The notes beneath the pieces were generated by a model. The model did not search any database, was not told the DNA's origin, and worked only from the letters and a program-made list of their open reading frames with translations. 64,000 nucleotides of DNA, taken from the NCBI GenBank assembly GCA_015680685.1, contig MNCI01015910.1:1839617-1903616 (forward strand), given 5' to 3'. Made by a program: the position numbers and the translations under genes. This DNA is from Gnetum montanum. Lineage: Eukaryota; Streptophyta; Gnetopsida; Gnetales; Gnetaceae. Shown here one piece after another: positions 56,535 to 64,000 of this stretch (position 1 is its first letter; every line of letters starts with the position of its first letter).

Positions 56535-57660
56535 ATGTCTCCTTCTTCTTACGAGAGTGTTTCACCACCTAGGTCCGATACAAAGAACAATCGAAGGCGT
56601 AGTACACATGATAAGTTTCTTAGGGCCCAAAGTATGCTAGATATTACTGAGGTTGTTAGAATCCCAACAAGGCATCAAAAAGATAGTAGGATCAAAAGAT
56701 TGAACATGAACAATATCCCACGATTTGAAGGGGGATACAACACTAATCCTCAAAATCATTTGCAAGCATTTCATGATGCATGTGCCTTGCAAAACATAGA
56801 AAATGAGTGGAAAAAACTAAAGTTGTTTCCATGGACACTGGTTAAGGAAGTGGAAAGTTGGTATCAGTCCTTAGAATTGGAATCCATTCACCGATGGAGT
56901 ACCATGTTAGAACTATTCAACGATAAGTATCAGACGTACTCACGAGTGTCCAACCTGCGAAAGCAAATCGAAGGATGGAAACAAGGAGGACATGAACCCT
57001 TGGATGTTGCCATGGGTCAATATTATGCACTATTACATCATTGCCCAGGCCATGGTTACTCGCAAAGGGAACAACCACACCATCTCATAGATGGGCTTAG
57101 GCACGAAACGCAAAGAACCCTTGGGACTTATGCCCAAGGAAGGCTATTTGAGCTTAGGGCCCATCAACTACAAGGATTGTTGGAGCAAGTTGCTAAAGAA
57201 GAAGGTGAGTTAAGGAAAAGAGAGAGTGTGGAAGAATATAACAAAGATCCTTCCCTCCGAAAGAAGTGAGTTAGATTTTATGAGGATGAAGAAGAGTCAC
57301 CACTTAAAGAGATGGTGAATAGGAAAACTTTGCCCATTCAAAAATTTGCATCAGAAGTATCAGCAAAGGTGCACCAAATGTGGGACTCCCTAGATAATAG
57401 ATTTCAAACAATTCTCAAAATAGTAGAGGATTCTAGAGAGGAAGGTAGTGATTAAGAAAGGAGAAAAAAGAAAGAAGCTAAATATGCACATAACAAAGGT
57501 AAGGGCAAAGTTGCCATCATCGAAGAGGTTGTGGATTCAGATATAGACAATGACAATGGAACTGAGATATGCTAATATGACCATCCTAAGGGATGTTGCC
57601 CTGTAATTTCACATTTGCAGGAGTCTGGGGTGAATGCACTCAACCCATGATTAAATAGAA
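56535..57660 (+). pseudogene. Copy 2 gag
   Basis: It starts at the ATG 56535 (MSPSSYESVSPPRSD). The frame runs 244 codons to 57269 and carries VRIPTRHQKDSRIKRLNMNN, IPRFEGGYNTN and WSTMLELFNDKYQTYSRVSN. Compared with copies 1 and 3, it lacks the YTHPDEY-to-serine-rich N-terminal block, joining THDKFLRAQ directly to the capsid core, an internal deletion. Past 57269 it is broken but recognisable; the zinc-knuckle-like box lost its first cysteine (GTEIC) and has a stop after the second. Confidence 0.8.
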
Positions 57661-58165
57661 GACAAACACCTAGAAGGTTACCTTATCCCCAAGGTAGTTC
57701 CACCAACCCTTGATGTATTATCCAAGTGGAACTCCACCACAACCAAATGAGTAGTATCAACAATGGTGGCACCCACAATCATGGGGAATGCCACCACCAC
57801 ATCAATAGTACCCTTACCGTCAATCTAACCCATATGGATACTATGTAAAGTAGTCAATCTCTCCATGTGACTCTCCTAGTCATGTTGCTCCCCAACCTCA
57901 CTACCAAATCCATGAGTATTATAGAACTCCTTTTCCTAGGGGAGATGTTTAATAAACATACTATCATTCTCATCCGGCTACATCTCTTCCATCCTTAACT
58001 CCATTACCACCTGCTCCAACCATGCAGGGTGAGCTCCCTGCCCAGTCGTAGCAACGTAACGCTACAAGGGTTGTTAATTCTTACCCTACTATTGGTTCAA
58101 ATAATCGCACAAAGAATAGATCTTTCTTTATAACCAATAGTTCAACCAAGTCCTTACAGTCACAA
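57661..58165 (+). pseudogene. Copy 2 proline-rich linker
   Basis: Proline-, glutamine- and tyrosine-rich sequence in broken frames, equivalent to 34.31-34.85 kb of copy 1. No domain. Confidence 0.5.
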
Positions 58166-58954
58166 GTGGCTAATTGTCCAAATGCCTCACCATCATACGA
58201 AACTTCGGGACTCCCTTCAAACCAAAGGCCACATTCAACACACACAGTCATGTTGACACATGCCATTACTGATTGGATTAAGGCTAGCCATCTTCCTAGG
58301 AAATTCTCTGATCCTAGGAGTCCTCTTATATATTTACAAATCGCTAGGAATGATCTATGCAAAGCTCATTTGGATTCAGATTCTAGTGCCAACTTAATCT
58401 ATTAAGAAATGTACAAAGCTTGAAACCTGTCTTCACTAAAAAGGAGTAACATTCGTTTAGAGCTGGCTGACCAGTCCATCACTGTCCCATTAGGACTAGT
58501 GGAGGACATTCTTACGACTATTTGTGAATGGTCGCATCTAGCCAACTTCCTAGTGATTCAAGTTAACAACTATAAGGGGGACTTCCCAATCATAATGGAA
58601 AGAGCATGGCTAAGCATAATTGATGCATGCCTAGGAATACGTGATCTTTTTCTAGAGATATTAAAGAAAAATACATTTGGAAAGATCGAAAAGAAGAAAG
58701 TTCCGTGCATTGCATACAATGACACATGGTGTAGTTGCATGCAGAAGTCCTGGTTTATACAATGTTTAACATTAACTGCATGCAACCAGTGTGCACAAGT
58801 AACTAACATACAAAGATGTCTGCATGCAGTAGCCATAAGACATACAAGCATCCAGTGGCTGATAGTTGACCAAAAGAGCAACTCAACTATATACATGGAA
58901 CCAATTGAGGGTTTGACTTACACTTACATCGATAGCATAGATACATTAGAGTAA
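58166..58954 (+). pseudogene. Copy 2 aspartic protease with altered active site
   Basis: LPRKFSDPRSPLIYLQIARND precedes the active-site loop, which reads L-D-S-D-S-S at 58370-58387; the D-S-G glycine codon (58379-58381) became aspartate by a G-to-A change. A stop follows, then FLVIQVNNYKGDFPIIMERAW in frame 58499-58954. The cysteine-bearing spacer before RT is conserved with copy 1. The domain would be inactive. Confidence 0.8.
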
Positions 58955-59005
58955 GTCCATCACCAACTTCCAAATCTCAACATTGAAAATATCAACTGGG
59001 GGAAG

Positions 59006-60110
59006 TTGGAAATCCCTGACAACTTTAAGCAAGAGCCTCTGGAGTTAAAACCATTGCCCACTGGTATGGAGTACACATTTCTCAAAAATGGAAAACTAGT
59101 AATTACTAATGCTAGGCTTGCTTCTCAACAAAAAAAGAGACTGCTAAAAATGGTGAACAAATGGTCAAAAGCCTTCACTTGGTCATATCTCGAATTAACT
59201 AGAATAGATCCTATGATATGCAAACATAGGATTTACATTAACCCCTCCATGAAGCCTCAATGACAACCGCAAAGGCAATTGAACCCAAAGCTGAAGCAAG
59301 TGGTTAATGAAGAAATTGAACAACTTCTAAAAGCTAGGTTCATCTACGCCATTGCTGATAGTGAATGGGTTAGTCCATTAGTTATTGTATCCAAAAAGGG
59401 AGGTAAATGGAGGGTGTGTATAGACTTTAGGCTACTAAACATGACAACATTCAAAGACCACTTTCCATTGCCATTCGTCGACCAAGTCTTAGACACCATT
59501 GCAGGGCATTGCTACTATAGTTTTCTGGATGGATACAATGGATATAACCAAATCCAAATAGCACCAGAAGACCAAGCCAAGACCACATTCACAAGTCCTT
59601 AGGGGACATTTATATACAAACAGATGTTGTTTGGCTTATGTAATTCTCTTGCAATGTTTCAACATTTGGTTCTAAGTATATTCCAGCAACAAATAGGAAA
59701 TGGTGTGGAGGTCTTCATGGATGACTTTTCCACCTATAGAGCGAACTTTGATCAAGCCTTAGACCTATCAGAGCAAGTACTAAAGTGGTGTGTTAAAACC
59801 AATTTAAGGCTCAACTGGCAAAAAAGCCATTTAATGGTCCAAGAAGGCATAGTATTAGGGCATAAGATTTCACAAACAAGGATAGAGGTAGACCCTGAAA
59901 AGATTAAAGTCATCCAAGGAATCATGCACCAACCTAAAACTGTAAAAGACATTTGATCATTCCTTGGACACACAAGCTATTATAGAAGATTCATAGAGAA
60001 CTTTTCAAGGGTTGCAAAACCATTGGTTGAACTAACGAAAAAGGACGTACCTTTCAAATGGACCAGAGAATGTGAGTTAGCTTTTCAAACTTTAAAATAG
60101 AAGCTTGTAG
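59006..60110 (+). pseudogene. Copy 2 reverse transcriptase
   Basis: Three frames separated by single stops (near 59261 and 59600) carry LLKARFIYAIADSEWVSPLV, KKGGKWRVCIDFRLLNMTTF, YYSFLDGYNGYNQIQ and the catalytic F-M-D-D at 59714-59725, with LNWQKSHLMVQEGIVLGHKIS. The catalytic box is intact, unlike in copy 1. One stop (59600) has replaced the tryptophan codon of a TSPWG motif (TGG to TAG). Confidence 0.85.
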
Positions 60111-60720
60111 AAACACCTATTCTACAAGCTCCTGACTGGTCCAGACCCTTCCATATAGTGATTGACATGTCCAACTTTGCTTTACAAGCCGTACTTACAT
60201 AGTTAGATGACCAAAAATGACCCTATTACATTCACTGTGTAAGTCAAAGTATTACTAGTGCATAACTCAATTACACCACAATGGAAAATGAATGAATGGC
60301 TATGGTGTTGCATTAGATAAGTTTAGGCACTATGTATTGGGCTATAAGGTATTTGTACACACAAACCATAGTGTAATTTAGTTCTTGCTAAATAAACCAA
60401 AGGTGATCCCTCGCATCATACGATGGCTCGTAATCCTATAAGAGTTCGATCTTATGATGATAGATCATAAAGGCACCGAGAACGTTGTTGCTGATCATTT
60501 ATCTTGGTTAAGATGGAACAACAAAGAGGATGAATATCCACTTTCTGATCACTTTCCTGATGAATTCCTCTTTGCAGGTGTAGTAAATAATCAATTAACC
60601 ATGGAAACAAATTGGTATAGTAGCATTCTAACATATCTCCTTACACAACAAACACCACAAGAGTTAGATGCTAAAAAGAAATAAAAATTTCTTCACTAAG
60701 CCAAATATTTCATGAAAATC
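60111..60720 (+). pseudogene. Copy 2 RNase H
   Basis: Broken frames carry the first RNase H motif (PFHIVIDMSNFALQAVLT near 60145-60200), a disrupted TMENE block near 60281, and VVADHLSWLRWNNKEDEYPLSD (in part, 60490-60550). Stops lie throughout. Confidence 0.65.
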
Positions 60721-61658
60721 AATAGACACCTTTATAAGGTATGTCCTGATGGTTTTGTTCGATGGTGTATTCTCGATGTAGATTAATTAGGAGTTCTCCA
60801 AGATGCTCATGAGGGCCCTTGTGGGGGTCATTATGTTGGGAGATGAATAGCTATTAAAATCTTTTTTTTTTTAGAATATTATTGGCCTACATTGTTCCAG
60901 GTTGCTCATCATTTCGTCTAATCTTATGAGTGCTGCTAACATGATGGGGGAATGACTGCTAGGATAACAATGGATTCAACCTTTAGAACCCTTTGACATA
61001 AGGGGAATTGATTTTATGGGGCTTATTACACCAATGTACAATGGAAAAGCCTACATTGTTGTTGCCGTTGACTATTTTACAAAATGGGCAGAGGTAGCCA
61101 CTGTTACGGATTGTACATTGTCTATTGCTACAAGATTTATTCAACTAAAAAATCATTAATAGGTTTGGTGTGCCTCATGCACTTATTTCGGATAATGGTA
61201 CACATTTTATGGGTGCGACTTTTCGAAAGTTGATGCAATGCTTAGGAGTTGAACACAAACTGACTACACCATACCACCCTCAAGCGAATGGTTAGGCTAA
61301 AGTAACCAATAGGAAGATTATGAAAATATTGACAAGAATCATTAGCAAATATAGGTGAGATTGGAGCACCAAACTGAACGATGCTCTTTGGGCATACCGC
61401 TCCACATGGAAACTCCCTATAGGCTACTCTTCCTATGAGTTAGTGTATAGAAAACTTCCAATGCTTCTTATTCAAGCAGAACTTCATACACTATCCACAG
61501 CATGTGACCTCAACCTTGATCTTAATTTAGCACAAAAAGAACAGTTAATGAACCTTAACCTGCTACATGAGAATCGATTAGTCACCTTGTCATCTAATGA
61601 ATTGCACAACGCTTTTAATAAATGACATCATGACCTAAAAATTAGAAAAGTTAAGTAC
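60721..61658 (+). pseudogene. Copy 2 integrase, cut by copy 3
   Basis: The zinc-binding N-terminus (DAHEGPCGGHYVGR near 60800-60845) is badly decayed. The core keeps GIDFMGLITPMYNGKAY and AVDYFTKWAEV (61008-61095), a frame-broken ISDNGTHFMG near 61185-61215 and YHPQANG near 61273-61293. The frame 61443-61625 ends in LSSNELHNAFNK, and residual codons to 61658 match copy 1 up to the copy 3 insertion. Confidence 0.75.
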
Positions 61659-62599
61659 TGATGAGACGCGACTTGCATGTGCCGCGATATCGCGTACGCT
61701 ATATCGCGGCCACCGCGATTTCGCGTCTTCCCCTGCGATATCGCGTACGCGATATCGCGGTCCGCCGTCATATCTATAAATAAGAGGCGGCACTCCCTTC
61801 ATTTCCCAATCCTGGCTAGAAGTAGCGAAGCTCTGGCAGATTGATCACTCCAGAGTTAGAATTTTTCCCATGTGCCCGCAGTAGGAGTCCTAGAGTGAAC
61901 GATTCTTTATTCGAGCAGCTTGTAACCTGAACCCAAGTTGTGTACGGCAATAAACACAAACTTGATTGGATAAACCTTGCAGTACATGGTTTTATTGTTG
62001 TTTATTTACTGCTTTCCTAGTGCGCACAAGTACGACTTGATTACGAGCGTCTACGGACGTGTACGGCTAGTCAAGGAATCGGCTACTCATTGCTAGGCTA
62101 GAACGTGTGATAAGTACAACTTAGTTACAAGCACCCACAGGTGAGTACGGCTAGCTAAGGAATCAGCTGCTTATCACACTTAAGCTAAATAGGTGCCTCA
62201 GTACGACCACTTCGAGCACTTGCGTTACGTGTGGTGATCCCAGGAACGATTAGCATTTGGTAAGCCACAGTTGCATAGTTCAGGGTGTGTCCGGTAAGTG
62301 GGAACGGATGCTGACGCTAGTTGATTTAGACTTAGGACATTAGTTAGAGTTAGCTTAGTTTCTCAACCCTTTCCTTTGATAGCATAGAAGATAAACCGAA
62401 AAATACCAAAAAAATCACATACCTCAGACTTGCTTAACCATACACCATGACACTTACAAGCAAGTCTGGGAAGACAATGAACGATTAACCTCAAGTGTTT
62501 CTTGTGGTGTTAAGGCATTTAGTCTGCGGAGTTTGACCAGATCCCGCGTGCACGCTCGTATTCGTATGGTTGAGTGTAGGGGTACCTCGCCACTCATCA
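61659..62599 (+). repeat. Copy 3 5' LTR
   Basis: The LTR is 941 bp, TGATGAG to CTCATCA. U3 at 61681-61762 is CpG-dense and made of GCGATATCGC units: a near-perfect 28-bp palindrome at 61682-61709 and a perfect 24-bp palindrome at 61735-61758. TATA box at 61775-61782 (TATAAATA). An AATAAA-like signal lies at about 61949-61955. This is the least decayed G LTR in the window. Confidence 0.9.
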
Positions 62600-62600
62600 T

Positions 62601-62618
62601 TGGCGCCGTTGCCGGGGA
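62601..62618 (+). other. Copy 3 primer-binding site (tRNA-Asp type)
   Basis: TGGCGCCGTTGCCGGGGA lies one base inside the LTR. I recall the plant tRNA-Asp 3' end as CCCCGGCAACGGCGCCA, whose complement matches this site. Athila/Tat elements commonly use such a primer. Confidence 0.85.
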
Positions 62619-62745
62619 CTAAGTGTTTTTACGCCAATTGAACATAAGGGATATCACTCACATCGTTGTGAGCCTAAAACGAACCTTAGGGTTAATCAGT
62701 TAATTCAGAACATAAATAACGGTGAAAATTAGCACACCATTAGAA

Positions 62746-64000
62746 ATGGCTTCTTCTCATGCAATCAACTCACCTAAGGACAATACAGGAGAAAGTCAGG
62801 ATCATACGCATAACCGAAATCAACCATGTCCTCAACAATCCAAAGTCACATATACTCATCCCGATGAGTATGTGCCGGATTTTACCTTTGTTTTCCATCA
62901 AGATGAGCAACTGCGGTGGAGAGACATGCAAGGTAACATCGTGTTACCCCCAGATCGATCCGCTCCCAACATGCTTTCCCGTGCTTTGGTACAGTATGGC
63001 ATGCATGAGCTGCTTGCTGAATACGTTTTGGATGATTATGACACAAGGGATTATCATCCCACAAACGCCCAACGTATTCGGGATGCGAGGCAGGAGAGCT
63101 AACATTCACTATTGAAGGGCAAGGTTCCCCATGTCATTAGTGAAATAGGAGAAGAGGAACCCCTCACGATGGGTTTCTTAGAAAATGATGTTCCTCCTCC
63201 TCACTCTAGTGAAGAGGTTAGGCATCAGGGCCTTAGATCAACGATACATATTCCAGGCTCTGATCCCCGTGAGCACCAGCTGTTTACGGTAGGAACAACT
63301 ACTCATACTAATGATGGATTCGCTGATCGTCACAACGATTGGGGCCGAAGCAGCCGAAGAGAAGGCAAGAAACAACACCATGGTGATGGATCCCCTTCTT
63401 CTTCTCCTTCATCTCATCATTCCCCCTCTCCTTCCACATCTGGGCGCAGCCAGCATGAGCATAACGCAGAGAGTAAAGGTAAAAGAGATGAAATGCCTCG
63501 ACAGGAAGGTCGAGAGGAGTTAGGACAAGGGCAAGGACGTAGGAAGAATAGGAAACCACCACGTAGACATCACAGACGTCATGAAAGAGATGATCATGAC
63601 GAACCCCTATTCGCAACCTGAAGCATGCTTAACATGAGAGAGGCAGTTAGGATTCCCACAAGGCATTTAAAGGATAGTAGGATCAAGCGTTTGGATATAA
63701 ATAATATCCCACGTTTTGAAGGGGGATACAACGCTGATCCTCAGCATCATTTACAGGCATTCCACGATGCCTGTGCCTTGCAGAACCTAGACAATGAGTG
63801 GCAGAAACTCAAGTTGTTCCCAAGGACACTCATTAAAGAAGCAGAGAGCTGGTACTGGTCTTTAGAACCGGAAACCATCAGGAGGTGGAGTACGATGCTT
63901 GAATTATTCAACAACAAATATCAAACGTACTACAGAATGTCCAATTTGCGTAAGCAGATCCAAGGCTGGAAACAAGGAGCTTATGAATCCTTGGATGCTA
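62746..64000 (+). pseudogene. Copy 3 gag (partial at window end)
   Basis: The ATG at 62746 gives MASSHAINSPKDNTG. An N-terminal domain with YTHPDEYVPDFTF and HQDEQLRWRDMQGNI runs to a TAA at 63100-63102. A serine/histidine/arginine-rich stretch follows and ends with TGA at 63619-63621, where copy 1 has CGA. The capsid-like core then reads MREAVRIPTRHLKDSRIKR, FEGGYNADPQHHLQAF and WSTMLELFNNKYQ and is open to the window end. Two stops only; otherwise the domain order equals copy 1. Frames either side of each stop are the same. Confidence 0.8.

Larger units (their letters stand above)
55554..61658 (+). mobile_element. G copy 2: Athila/Tat-like Ty3/gypsy element, interrupted by copy 3
   Basis: The 5' LTR is 55554-56396, followed by a decayed primer site and gag, PR, RT, RH and IN. 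At 61658/61659 the sequence ends at TTAAGTAC and copy 3 begins. Copy 1 continues past the same codons (TTAAGTACCAACC, 30880-30893 on minus), so copy 3 is inserted into copy 2 and the remaining integrase tail, 3' region and LTR lie beyond the window. Many stops make it inactive. Confidence 0.85.
61659..64000 (+). mobile_element. G copy 3: 5' end of a younger Athila/Tat-like element (runs off the window)
   Basis: The 5' LTR is 61659-62599, an intact primer site is 62601-62618, and gag continues to the window end. Only two stops interrupt about 1.25 kb of gag. It lies in copy 2; the predicted duplication is AGTAC at 61654-61658, with its partner outside the window. Confidence 0.85.

Noticed and set aside
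61681-61762. GCGATATCGC clusters considered as a CRISPR-like array
   Set aside because: Units are palindromes with no regular unique spacers, lie in U3 of an LTR before a TATA box, and recur in the other copies. The window is plant nuclear DNA.

Overview
This is a nuclear window from a seed plant with a large, repeat-rich genome. About 64 kb holds one convincing host gene; most of the rest is LTR-retrotransposon sequence, much of it nested and decayed. The host gene is a plant-type CCCH/OST-HTH/RRM gene with GT-AG introns. One retroelement family has a primer site that matches, from memory, the 3' end of plant tRNA-Asp, and its RT and integrase look like the Athila/Tat branch of Ty3/gypsy. 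A gymnosperm is my best guess from gene density and protein style, but the sequence does not prove it. There are no bacterial, plastid or rRNA genes, and I recognised no tRNA gene.

Layout. (1) 1-19.9 kb is a nest of a gag-protease retroelement family, called L here. Element L1 (5326-14825, minus) has two 1.8-kb LTRs and a CCCAA target duplication, and sits inside the protease region of a related element L2 (minus). L2's gag, primer site and 5' LTR lie at 14.8-19.7 kb. Its protease remnant lies at 4.96-5.3 kb. A decayed multi-exon gene lies on the opposite strand at about 1.0-4.5 kb. No reverse transcriptase was found in either element, so the family looks non-autonomous. (2) 19.9-25.3 kb is AT-rich, mostly unrecognised sequence that includes a decayed tandem array of about 190-bp period built around a GACTAYGYTRG inverted motif. 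(3) 25.4-39.6 kb holds three copies of an Athila/Tat-like family, called G here: the 3' end of copy A (plus), nearly complete copy 1 (minus), and the 5' end of copy B (minus), into which copy 1 inserted. Copies A and 1 meet through two truncated 3' LTRs in opposite orientation. (4) 39.6-53.4 kb is a retroelement-poor island with the host gene at 47.4-50.8 kb (minus, nine coding exons, 698 residues). (5) 53.4-55.5 kb has short tandem duplications. (6) 55.55-64.0 kb holds G copy 2 (plus), interrupted just after the integrase by younger G copy 3 (plus), which runs off the window end.

How the parts relate. The host gene encodes a predicted cytoplasmic or granule RNA-binding protein: a CCCH finger, an OST-HTH (LOTUS) domain and an RRM, followed on the last three exons by a complete C3HC4 RING finger. 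The RING is the most interesting feature here, because it would join RNA binding to ubiquitin ligase activity. Family G LTRs share a body but carry unrelated palindrome arrays in U3: GCGATATCGC in most copies, and a 45-bp AGAGT..ACTCT unit in copy A. Most protein-disrupting changes in the retroelements that I could compare are C-to-T or G-to-A, as expected of methylated, silenced DNA.
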